Source: Benincasa hispida (taxonomy: Eukaryota > Streptophyta > Magnoliopsida > Cucurbitales > Cucurbitaceae). From it: DNA of 64,000 bases. The DNA lies in contig NC_052359.1 of assembly GCF_009727055.1 (NCBI RefSeq), positions 22,229,764 through 22,293,763 on the forward strand, in the 5' to 3' direction. The notes under the pieces are model-generated. The model worked only from the letters and a program-made list of their open reading frames with translations. It was not told the origin of the DNA and did not search any database. This document shows positions 22,724 through 32,922 of the stretch, in pieces (position 1 is the stretch's first letter; each line of letters opens with the position of its first letter). Position numbers and translations under genes: made by a program.

Positions 22724-25700
22724 ATGTCGAATTCTGTAATACTCACTTCTAATGTACATAACAGTAAAATCAAATCAACAAACAAATTACTAGTGGTTGA
22801 TTATACCAAAAGAGTTTTAACAGAGGATTGTCCTCTATCTCCCAACTCATCTGAAATCATGAATTATGTAGATGAGAATGCTGAATTTGAACAACAAGAT
22901 AAATATGATTTCCTCTTATCGAAGAATGTTTAGTGGAAAACGATAAAATCTGGATAATTGATTTAGGTGCCGTTAATCATGTATGTACTATCTCAAAGGA
23001 AACAAGTTCCTGGAGATAGTTGACAGAAGGTGAAACAATCTTTAAAGTAGAGACCGGGGAGATTGTTTCAGCCAAAGCAGTGGGAGATATGAAGTTATTT
23101 ATAGGAGATAAGTACAATTATTTGAAAAATGTATATTATATTCCTTCTATGAAAAGGGATCTAATTTCTGTCTCCTGTTTGCTAGAACAAAATTATAAAG
23201 TTTATTTCGAAAATGTGAAGTGTTCATCAAAATGTGAAATAAACAGATTTGCTCTGCAAAATTAGAAAATAACTTGTACATGTTAAAACCAACTGAGGTC
23301 AAAGCTATTTTGAACATAGAGATGTTTAAAACTTTTGGGACTCATAAGAAGAGGAAGATTTCTCCAAATGCCTATCTTTGGCACTTGAGACTGGGACACA
23401 TAAATCTTAACAGGATTGAGAGATTGGTTAAGAACGGTCATCTAAATAAGTTGGAAGACAATTCATTACCACCATGTGAGTCTTGTCTTGAGGGTAAAAT
23501 GACAAAAAGAACTTTTTCTGGAAAAGGTCTTTGAGCCAAAGAACCTCTAGAACTGATTCACTCAGACCTTTGTGGGCCTCTAAATGTTTAAGCAAGAGGA
23601 GGGTATGAATATTTCATCAGTTTTATAGATGATTATTCCAGGTATGGGCATGTTTACCTAATGCACCAAAAATCTAAAACTCTTGAAAAGTTCAAAGAGT
23701 ATAAGGCTGAGGTTGAAAACCATTTAGTAAAAAGATTAAAGCACTTCGATCGGATCGAGGTAGTGAGCATTTGGACCTAGGAAGTACAGATACTTCTAAT
23801 TGTGCAGAGAATCGGTATCAGATACGAATAGGATACGGATACGTCCAGATACGTGGTAGATACGTGTCTGATACGTGATTTGAAGTATCTGATTATTTTT
23901 ATTTTTATTTTTATTTTTCAAATACGGGTATCTGCTTTCAGATACGTGAAAGGGATACGTGGGTCAATTTTTTGTTTCAAATTTAAGCCCAACCATTTAA
24001 AAACCCAACTTATAACCCATTTTATTTTAGTGCATGTTTAGGAGTGATTTTAAAATCTTTAAAAATCACTTTTTTCATTTTTAAAATCACTCAAAGACAC
24101 AATTTTAATTACTCAAAATTAATTTAATTTTCAATTTTACACTTTTAAATGCAATTTTCATATCATCAAAATTAGTTTTGAAGAACATGTTTCACGGTGA
24201 TTTTGAAAATGACAAAAGTGATTTTAACCCTTTAAAATTACTTCCAAACATAGAAGTCCACTTAAATTGAGCAATTCAAAACAAAATAAATTAAACATGA
24301 TAAAACATATTTTTTTTTAAAAAAAACTCGAAACGTAATTAAATCTTCATTCTTCCCTTTTTCTCTCACTATTTCAATCATGATACATACCTCCTTCATC
24401 CTCAACTTCATTATTCAATCTTCATCTTCTATTTCTTTCCTATCGTCTACTTTAGTCACTCAACAATCACTCGACATCACTGGATTTTTTTTTCAAGTTT
24501 TCACTCTCTTCTTGAATCTATTCTAATCTAACTTAAAATATGTATTATAGAAATTAATTAGACGTTATAATATATATATATAATGCGTATCTTCAACATA
24601 TCCGTATCTTAGGTTTTTAGAAATTAACGTATCGCCATATCTTATCGTATCCGTATCATGTATCTGTATCTGTGTCTGTGCTTCTTAGATTTGGATATAG
24701 AATTCCAGAACTATTTGATAGAACATGGAATTCAGTCTCAACTCACAGCCCATGGCACACCTCAGCAGAACGATGTGGCAGAGAGGAGAAATAGAACCTT
24801 GTTGGACATGGTTCGTTCCATGATGAGTTACGCTCAGTTACCAAATTCTATTTGGGGACACGCAGTTAAGACTGCAATGTATATTTTGAACATAGTTCCC
24901 TCGAAAAGCGTTTCTTAAGTGCCTTACGAGCTCTGGATGGGGCGAAAAGGAATTTTACATCAGTTCAGGATTTGAGATTGTCCAACACATGTGTTGGTGC
25001 TGAATCCTAAAAAGCTGGAACACCGTTCAAAAGTATGTCTATTTGTAGGCTACTCAAAAGAAACAAAAGGTGGTTTCTTTTATGATCGTTAGGAAGTAAA
25101 GTATTTGTATTGACAAACGCAACCTTTCTAGAGGAAGATTATATAAAGAACCATCAACCTCGCAGTAAGCTAGTAATAGAAGAAATGTCCAGAGAAACGA
25201 CAGATTTATCAACAAGAGTTGTTGATCGAGCAGGTCCTTCAATAAGAGTTGTTGATGAAACTGATACTTCACATCCTTCTCAAGAGTTGAGAATGCCTTG
25301 TCATAGTGGGAGGGTTGTGCAATAGCCTGACCGGTATATGGGTTTAATTGAAAATCAATTCATCATACCAGATGATGGTTTAGAGGATCTGATGTCTTTT
25401 AATCAAGCAATGAACGATGTGGACAAAGACCAATGGATTAAAGCTATGGATCTTGAAATGGAATCTATATATTTCAATTATGTTTGGTATCTTGTAGATC
25501 AACCGGAAGGGGTAAAACCCATCGGTTGTAAATGGATCTACAAGAGAAAATGAGATCAAGCTGGTAAGGTATAGACCTACAAAGCTCGACTTGTGGCAAA
25601 AGGGTTTACCCAAAGAAAGGGGTTAGATGTTGAAGAAATCTTCTCTCCAGTTGCCATGGTAAAGTTTATTAGAATACTCTTATCTATAGCCACATTTTAT

Positions 25701-25831
25701 GATTATGAAATATGGAAAATGGATGTCAAGACAGCTTTTCTGAATAGCTTTCTTGAAGAGAGTATCTATATGTCTGAACCAGAAGGGTTTATACAGCAGG
25801 GTCAAGAGCAAAAGGTTTGCAAGCTTAATTG
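22724..25831 (+). pseudogene. Copia A pol: gag stub, protease, integrase, RT start
   Basis: The ATG at 22724 starts a short gag-like N-terminus that reaches LTEDCPLSPNSS, then skips the whole gag core and zinc knuckle and resumes just before protease (WIIDLGAVNHVC at about 22951; the family's DSGA is changed to DLGA). GAG-pre-integrase is clear at 23274-23534 (LWHLRLGHINLNRIERLVKNG, CESCLEGKMTKR), integrase at 23535-24950 (GTPQQNDVAERRNRTLLDMV) and reverse transcriptase N-terminus at 25338-25831 (GCKWIYKRK, KMDVKTAFLNSFLEE). The frame is broken by a frameshift near 22920, stops at 22930-23020, 23534, 24918 and 25553, and by a nested hAT. The RT palm, YVDD and RNase H are absent. Not functional. 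Confidence 0.85.
23777..24688. mobile_element. Complete GATACG-rich hAT-like element, copy 2
   Basis: The termini CTAGGAAGTACAG and, inverted, CTAAGAAGCACAG form an imperfect inverted repeat. The element is flanked by the 8-bp direct repeats ATTTGGAC (23769-23776) and ATTTGGAT (24689-24696), the size expected of hAT. Removing it restores the expected integrase reading across the site. Both ends carry inverted arrays of GATACG (left, 23818-23960) and CGTATC (right, 24575-24665), like the subterminal transposase-binding repeats of hAT elements. 912 bp, no transposase, so non-autonomous. Confidence 0.8.
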
Positions 25832-26436
25832 ATCCTTTTTTCTCAAAAACTACCTTAGTGAGTGGTTATGAAAATTTTATGGCAATTGGGATTTTTTCAT
25901 TTTACTTCTTAGACTAAGATAAAGAAACTAATTACTAAAGATCACAAAGAATAACCGATGCGATAGTCTACACGACAAACACAGAGCATATACGATAGAC
26001 TCTCTTTGTCTATACGCTAGTCTATGCACTAGAAAGTTTTGCTATGCGATAGCCTAAACGATCGAGAAGGTTGCTATGCGATAGTGCTTTTTCTTCAATC
26101 GACTTCCTCCTCCAAACTCACAAATATCCTTTTAACCAAAATAGTCAGGGCATACCACTTCTGGGTTCTCACCCTGAGTATACTATTCCCATTTGGTTCG
26201 TGATTCACTTTAAGAAGATCATCAAGTTCTTGTTTTTGTTTGATTGAGGACTTCGTGACCATTCGAGGGATACAAGAAGAAGTGTTCTTTAAAGGTAATA
26301 TCCCTTGAACTATGTATTTTATTTGAAAAGTATGCTGTAATTTACTTTGATTGCATAATCTATTTGTTGTACTATAAATTTATACTTCAATCGAAATGGA
26401 ATTTGGACGATCAGCTTTTGCTCAAGAATCTCCTCA
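25832..26436 (+). mobile_element. Copia-type LTR fragment with ACGAT words
   Basis: Sequence to the right of the truncated pol contains CTATGCGATAGCC, AAACGATCGAG and CTATACGCTAG words (25950-26090) like those in the copia B LTR, then a U5-like run with TTTAAAGGTAA and a CAATCGAAATGGAATTTGG ending. Both borders are abrupt joins; no PBS is attached. Confidence 0.45.
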
Positions 26437-26880
26437 TGTTGAGTTTCCCTTCACTATCACCCTCAAATGAACAAGCAAGCAAAAGTCTCCAATAGGGAAA
26501 TCAATTCAATCATGGAGAAAGTTGTCAACACATCGAAAAGACTGGGCACAAAGGATATATGTCGCACTTTGGGCATATCGCACTGCATATAAAACGCCAA
26601 TTGGAATGTCCCCATATGCCCTTGTGTTTGGGAAAGTCTGTCACCTGTCACTGAAGCTAGAACATAAAGCATTTTGGGCAGTAAAAAAGCTTAACTTGGA
26701 TTTGGAAGTTGCTGGAGATGCTAGGAAATTACAATTAAATGAATTAAATGATAAAGGCTCAACCCCTATGAAACTGCGAAAACCTATAAAGAGAAGACAA
26801 AGCATTGGTATGACCAACACATCAGTAAGAAATCCATCAACTTGCGTGAGCACCAAAGAGGTATATCTCCTAGCTTAATT
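26437..26880 (+). pseudogene. Athila/Tat-type gypsy integrase fragment
   Basis: The translation gives YHPQMNKQAKVSNREI, then after a frameshift [20 protein letters not shown] and [29 protein letters not shown]. This matches the element H integrase (63280-64000) residue by residue through the same region. It covers the C-terminal part of the catalytic core (the glutamate region is altered to QAKVSN) and the start of the C-terminal domain, then degrades after about 26760. It has no start, no neighbours of the same element and is a relic. Confidence 0.75.
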
Positions 26881-27040
26881 TAGGCTTGTTAATGGATTTT
26901 TAATGTTAATTATCCTATTTTGTAGGTATTGAGCACCGAAGAGGTGGAACCGAGCAATTGGAGTCAAATGGAATTAATTTGAAGAAATTTAGAGGTGATT
27001 TGAGCATCCATGCTTCAAAGGAGGAGAAATGACCAAAATG
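26881..27040. other. Post-integrase gypsy remnant
   Basis: TAGGTATTGAGCACCGAAGAGG and following bases look like the untranslated stretch behind an Athila integrase; nothing more can be supported. Confidence 0.3.
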
Positions 27041-27294
27041 CCCCTGACCAGCGCATCGCAACCCTCACTCAACACTCTAACACAATGCTATCAGTGGTGT
27101 CTTTTCATTCAAGTTCTTGGGAGATTGTGCAAAGGATTTTCTTGAAGAATCAACCTCCAAAAGGTATTTTTTCTAATCAATGGAAAAATCTTGCTTATCC
27201 CTAACTTTTGTTTATAAATTCGGTAATTTTTCTTATCCCAATTCAAAGACAAAAAATGTTAAAACACTTTTGCATTGAGATTCAATCCCTTCAA

Positions 27295-27311
27295 TTGGTA
27301 TCAAAGTCCAA
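27295..27311 (+). promoter_or_regulatory. Primer-binding site of copia G
   Basis: TTGGTATCAAAGTCC, a decayed initiator tRNA-Met complement, one base after the LTR terminus TTCA. Confidence 0.65.
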
Positions 27312-27633
27312 TTAATTTATTTTTATTTTAGTTTAGAGAAATCAGAATTAATTAGGTAGGTGCAAATTCTACTTTCATGTGAATGTTGTGAATTTATCTT
27401 GGAAATTGCATAATAGATGTTATGAATTTAATTCATTGCGTAAATTGTTTGTAAATTGAATCATATAAGTTTGTGTTAATAGTGGCATTTTTTGGCTGTG
27501 AAAAGTTCAAAGTAGAAAATCGAAATTCGGAGTGCAGACTTGAGAATTTTGTGGAGGGTGCTGTCTAGCCGTCATCTTTTGTGCGTCATAAAAGCATCCT
27601 CATTGTTTGTACGCTTTCGATTCTTTTGGACAA

Positions 27634-27635
<2 letters not shown>

Positions 27636-27673
<38 letters not shown>
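27636..27673. repeat. Poly-T tract (38 T)
   Basis: An uninterrupted run of T in the copia G leader, a likely place for length error in sequencing. Confidence 0.95.
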
Positions 27674-27674
<1 letters not shown>

Positions 27675-27738
27675 GGATGTAAAGATACGAAAATTAGGGT
27701 TTTGGAGCCCTAATTAGAGAAGTTGGTGCCAAATTAGT

Positions 27739-28279
27739 TAGAGATGTCCACTGGAAAGAATTTTCCACCTTTATTTTTCTCTAACATTTTTTAAAATTTC
27801 AATTAAATATATATTTTTACAATTCTTTAAACATTTTCAATGGAATTTTCATTCAAATGAAATATTATCAATTTTACTAATTAAAAGAATAATACACATG
27901 CAATTTAAAAAATATAATTTAAATGCTAAATTCTCATAATTTGTAAAAATTAAAATTCAATATTTAGAGCATCCTATCTTAAATAATACAACATCTAAAG
28001 AATTAAAGTAATAAAAATCTTGAACTTAAATAATTAAAACATCTATAATTATCTTAATAAAGTCTATAAATATATATTTTTTAAAATTTATAATTATTAT
28101 ACAAAGTCGGGGCGGGGCCGGGACGGGGAATATATTCCCCGTCCCTGGCCCCGAATTGTAAATGGGGAAAAAAATTCCTACTTCCCTCCCCCCATTCCCT
28201 GTGTATTTGGGGATTCTCCGCCCCGTTCGAGGCGGGTCCCTGCGGGGCCCCGACCCTGTGGATTTTTTGGACATCTCTA
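27739..28279. mobile_element. hAT-type MITE with GC-rich core
   Basis: The inverted ends TAGAGATGTCCA and TGGACATCTCTA are a perfect 12-bp match. Flanking 8-mers AAATTAGT (27731-27738) and ATATTAAT (28280-28287) agree at 6 of 8 positions, a plausible decayed hAT duplication. The right part holds GGGGCGGGGCCGGG and CCCCGTCCCTGG runs around a perfect 26-base palindrome (28120-28145), the look of a common plant hAT MITE family. 541 bp, no coding capacity; the minus-strand Gly/Pro/Arg frame here is a shadow of the GC runs. Confidence 0.7.
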
Positions 28280-30045
28280 ATATTAATTACATTCTTTATT
28301 AAATGTTTTAAATTATTGTAATTTTATTTATTTTATACTTTTTTAGGATGCCAAAATTCCGGCCTATTATTGCTATATAATTTAATAATGCATGTGATGT
28401 ATGTTTTAAATTATATCAATTGTATGTTGCATCAAATATTGCATATAGTTTAAAATTCCACCATAGGTTAAGCATGATCATGCATCATATTTAAATATAG
28501 TTGTTATATTTAAAAGTATATAGATGCATGATACATACTATATACTTTGCATGATTATAACATAGTTTGTATATTATAATGTTTTAATGAAGGATTAAAA
28601 ACATGTATACTATATAGTTTTCATTAATATTAATATAATAATTATATTATGAATGTTAATGAAAGTAAAATGCATATAATAAGGTTTTATTTCATTATTC
28701 TCAATATAAGAATTATATTGCATGATTAAGGAAAAATGATAACTAAAACAAATTATGCATGATGCATGACATTATTTAGTTTAAATATAATCGTTATATT
28801 GGTAATGTCTTTAGATGCATGTTATAGGTTTTAATTTCATTAAGTATATGAAATTTATATGATATAGAAATTAAATTTATAATAAAGAGTTGCATGCAAA
28901 TATAGGGTTTTAATTCATGATTTTTAAAAGGTTTAAAAATTGAATATTAAAACTTTATGATAAAATATTTCTAATAAAGATTAGAGATTAGGTTTAATCT
29001 TTTATTTTTTTTAATAGGATTAAAAAGAGTTAATAGAAGATTAAATTTATAAAATGTTTGCCTATAAGGGATCTTTTTCTAAGGAAAGTTCTATCTAGAA
29101 TTAGGGTACTTAAGTTGACCGAAAGGGAACACCCCTACTTGAAAATCGACCTAGGAGGTGAATTAGTCAAACATTTTATATGCATGCAATAAATGATTAA
29201 AATTTATTAAATTGTTTAATAATATATTGTTAACTATTTTATATAAGTGTCATATTGGGTCAACTTAACAATGACTTAGAAAAATCTGAATTTTTCCTAA
29301 GTAAAGCTAACCCTATTTTTTTTTTTTAAATACACTTAGTGAGAGAAAAATGATGTACATAATATGTCAGTTTTCATTTACACTCTCCCTAAAAGTTCAC
29401 ACCATGAGATCCATGCTCGACCTCGTGAGGCGTTGGTTACATCCTCTTCTAGGAAGATGTATGCATGGGTCAATATCGAGGTGAATGTAGAAAGTGTTTA
29501 TAGTAAGTGGGAGAAGGACGTGTATCAACACATCCTACAGTTTCCTTCATTAGTTCGTAATGTTTTTTCATGCTTGGCCTCGTGGTGCCCTGAGAGTGTC
29601 CCTCTTAGGAAGGTGTTTTTATGGAAAAGGACAGAGCAAACTCTAGAAATGGATATGATCACTATGATCAATTGTACCAGTATTGTCCTTCCCTGAGACT
29701 AGCTTATTGGGGCAGGATTATAGGATTGAAAATGAAGTTACACTTATATGAAAACATCAAGCAAGTTAATGATTTCTTGAGCAAATCAATGGTAACTAAG
29801 CATTATAGGACTAAGAGTTGTTTTGGTATAATACTTGGTTGAGAGTGTCTCAATTCAATGAAAGAATAGGCATACACCTTGAGGTGACATTTATTCTAAA
29901 TAAATGAAGTATCTTTGCAAAATAAAATGATATTAGGGTTCATTATTTATTTATTTATTTTTGCTAAAACTTGATTGGATTAAATGAGTTATGCAAAAAA
30001 TTTCTTAAAATAAATAATTTGTTTTGTGTCAGCTTACTTAGAAAT

Positions 30046-30511
30046 ATGACTAGCACTATTATCTCATTGCTTGGTAAAACTAATCGATGAAAATTATACA
30101 ACGTAGAAGAATACAATAAATATTGTGTTGGTGATTGAAAACCTCATGTTTGTTTGGATGGAGTAACGTCCTCCAATTTCTAGACCCAACCTATCACAAA
30201 ATGTTTGTGATGCCTATGATAGGTGGATCAAGGCCAATGACAAGGCCAAAGTCTACATTTTGGCAGGCTTAACTGAAGTCATGGCCACAAAGCATGAGAC
30301 CATGATCACTGCACGTGAGATCATGGAGTCATTGCATGAGATGTTTGGGCAACCGTCCACACACATCAAGCATGACGCTCTCAAGTTCATCTTCATTGCT
30401 AGGATGAGCGAGGGATCATCTGTTAGGGAGCATGTTCTTAATATGATGGTCCACTTCAATGTGGCAAAAACGAATGAGTCAGATGAGTCAGTTGTATGCA
30501 TTAAGGCATAA
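30046..30511 (+). pseudogene. Copia G gag remnant
   Basis: The ATG at 30046 (MTSTIISLLGK) corresponds to the gag start of copia D. Early stops and frameshifts follow, then an open stretch from 30205: AYDRWIKANDKAKVYILAGL, VMATKHETMITAREIMESLH, MFGQPS, HDALKFIF, SVREHVLNMMVHFNV. This is the capsid-like core of plant copia gag. It stops before the zinc knuckle because the Tekay-like LTR begins. Role in an intact element: virus-like particle formation around the element RNA in the cytoplasm. Confidence 0.8.
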
Positions 30512-31550
30512 CATTTGTTGTGGATTGGCTATGTTGAATGCATTAACATATAACATCATTGAGTCAGCTGCGTGTGCTTGTTCTTCGTATACAGCTGCCT
30601 GCTTATTCATCCACAACATCATTCCAAATTCAAACTTTTAGATTTCATAACTTTAATTCCAACATTCATTTAACTAAACTTCTTTTAGATAAAATGCTCC
30701 TAAACATTTTAGCTTTTGCTTACCTTAGAATTTAAGCATTATTTCCTCTAGAATCGATCAGAAATCCCTCAAATTCTCATTTAGTTGGTTGAGAGTTATT
30801 CAACTTCCAAAATCTTCAGATGGCAACAATACTCCCCCACTTAGGCATTAAAGGAAATTTTGGTAAAACAGTCTCCTTCTTAGTTAAGCCTATTTATACT
30901 TGGGTTTTCATGAAGAGTTTGCTTAAACTTGCCACATGGAAAGCTTATCCCTTTATTGACAGGATTTTCACCTAGCTTACTTACCCATTAATTAAGTTGA
31001 ATTCCTCAGCTTAAGCTTGATCGCATGGCCTTACGTCCATCTAAGACTTCTCCTTTCAATGCATGATCGTCTGCTGCATCATTCACTAGCTTAGTCCTCA
31101 ATAATGACATATAAGGTTGGTGGCATAAATCCTTCATACCACTTGTTGTACTTAGCCATAACGTCCCTCTTCTTGGACCTTCGACTGCATCATTCAATCG
31201 GCTTGGTCGCATGGCGCCTTCTAGTACCAACGCCTAGAGCCCTTTACTCTCTCTCTAGGTGTTAACTTGTTCCTACTTCACCCAAGAATCCAATGTTCCA
31301 TACTTAACATATTTTCTTGCCTTTTTTTGGCTTACCATTAATAGACTTCTCCAACTCTCTACGCATCAACCATGTTCAACTTGAACACATATAGCCATAA
31401 CACTTAGAAAATTTTCCTTCCCTTATACTTCAGACGCATTATTCACTATACATACTTAACTTACTTATTCCATTGATATTAATTCACATCTAAACTCATA
31501 ATTAAGAGGCCTTAAACTTGATTAACCAGTAAAACAAGTTCAGGGATTTA
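30493..31550 (-). mobile_element. 3' LTR of a Tekay-like gypsy element
   Basis: On the minus strand the LTR begins TGTAAATCCCTGAACTTG right after a purine tract (AAATTTCTTCAAGGGGAAGG, 31556-31575), the arrangement usual for Tekay/Del chromoviruses. The left end is placed at TGTATGCA (30493) because it mirrors the TACA at the other end, but no target duplication was confirmed, so that end is uncertain by tens of bases. Confidence 0.6.
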
Positions 31551-31726
31551 CAATTCACCTTCCCCTTGAAGAAATTTCATCCTCAAAATTTGTCTGAAAC
31601 TCCTTATGTGAATATATGTGGATATCTATTTTTCATCTGATCTTTAGCATCCCATGTAGCTTCCTCAACTTCATGGTTCTTTCATAAGACTTTTACTAGT
31701 GGAATAGTTTTGTTTCTTAACACCTA

Positions 31727-32525
31727 CTATTTTCTATCTAGGATCTGAACTGGTTCCTCTTCATAAGATAAATTCTCTTTTAGTTGGACTGGTTGTTCTC
31801 GGAGAATGTGAGTAGGGTTGGGTACATACTTCCATAACATGGATACATGGAAAACATCATATATCTTAGATAACTCAGTAGGTAAAGCAAATTTGTAAGC
31901 TGCTGGCCCTACATGTGCAATTATCTCGTAGGGTTCTATGTATCTGGGACTTAACTTACCTTTATTGTCAAATCTGAGTATTCCTTTCCATGGTGACAAC
32001 TTTAGAAATACTCGATCTCCGATCTCAAACTCTAACTCTCTTCTTCTTTTATCTGCATAGCTCTTCTGTCGATCATGAGCTATCTTCAAATTTTCTCTGA
32101 TTACCTTAACATTTTCTAATGTTGTCTGGACTAACTCTAGTTCTATCAACTGTCTTTTGCCAACCTCATTACAATAAACTGAAGTTCTACAAGGTCTTCC
32201 ATGCAAAGCCTCATACGGTGCCATACTGATATAGGAATGATAGTTATTATTATAAGCAAATTCTGCTAATGACAAATGTGTACTCCAGCTACCTTTAAAC
32301 TACAATACACAGGCTCTCAACATATCTTCAAGAGTCTGAATTGTTCCAACTATCCATCTATCTGTGGATGAAAGGCTGTACTGAAATGCAGCTTAGTACC
32401 AAGTGCCTTTTGTAAACTAGGCTAGAACTTTGAAGTGAATCTTAGATCTCTATTTGATATAATAAATATTGGAGCTCCAAACTGGCTCACAACTCGGTCA
32501 ACATATAACTTAGCCAGCTGATCAA
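31727..32525 (-). pseudogene. Tekay-like Ty3-gypsy integrase C-terminal part
   Basis: The open part (32275-31727) starts within the integrase core: FAYNNNYHSYISMAPYEALHG, GRPCRTSVYCNEVG, then RQKSYADKRRRELEFEIGDR, FLKLSPWKGI, KGKLSPRYIEPYEI, YDVFHVSMLWKYV. This is the core end and GPY/F region of Ty3-gypsy integrases of the Tekay/Del group. Upstream (32280-32525) the same domain continues in broken frames (FGAPIFIISNRD around the second Asp, FHPQIDG). A chromodomain is expected behind it in this clade; the frame ends at ILDRK where one would begin, so it is lost or decayed. The upstream portion of pol is cut off by copia C at 32531. Confidence 0.8.
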
Positions 32526-32922
32526 GAGTATGTTGGAGTTAGCATGCAATTAGCGGAAGAAATCAGGATCATTAAGCACTTTAATTCATCAATTTTAGCA
32601 TCTAAGTAAGCAAGTTCATAAGAAATAAGAGGGTTTTGAGAAGTTACCTTTGAAGAACTTTTTCAATCTAGAAATTAGCTTGAATCTTGACTCCAAATGT
32701 TTGTAGACTACCTTAGATTGGGTTGTGGTATCTAAAATGAGCTTGAATTCAACGGAGACTTTAGGAGAATTCTATTGGTTTTTTCAGCAAGGAGATGAAG
32801 AACATTTCTTCACAGAAACTAGAAAATCAAACTTGCATAGCTCATGAATCTCAGCAACTTGAGCTGGTTTTGATCACATTTCTCATGCAATCTAATTGCA
32901 TCAAAAGGTGACAACACCTCCT

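Larger units (their letters stand above)
17870..25831 (+). mobile_element. Copia A: plus-strand Ty1-copia element lacking the gag core, 3' truncated
   Basis: The order is 5' LTR (17870-19741), PBS (19743), leader with a palindromic tandem array, a pol frame starting at 22724 without the gag core, and loss of sequence after the start of reverse transcriptase at 25831. No 3' LTR follows; the next sequence is a different LTR fragment. It is inserted into the copia B 5' LTR. The flank before it is GGGCT, but the right target duplication is lost. A hAT-like element (23777-24688) is nested in its integrase. Confidence 0.85.
27041..30511 (+). mobile_element. Copia G: plus-strand fragment with LTR end, PBS, leader and gag
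   Basis: An LTR 3' end (about 27041-27293, ending CCCTTCA) is followed by a PBS (27295), a long leader carrying a nested MITE, and a gag pseudogene cut at about 30493-30511 by the Tekay-like LTR. The LTR 5' part is missing. The leader contains the same conserved blocks as in copia A, B and D (GGGTACTTAAGTTGACC at about 29104; two leader modules at 29400-29640). Confidence 0.7.

Noticed and set aside
28026..28274. Minus-strand Gly/Pro/Arg-rich frame
   Set aside because: Shadow of the GC-rich palindromic core of a MITE.
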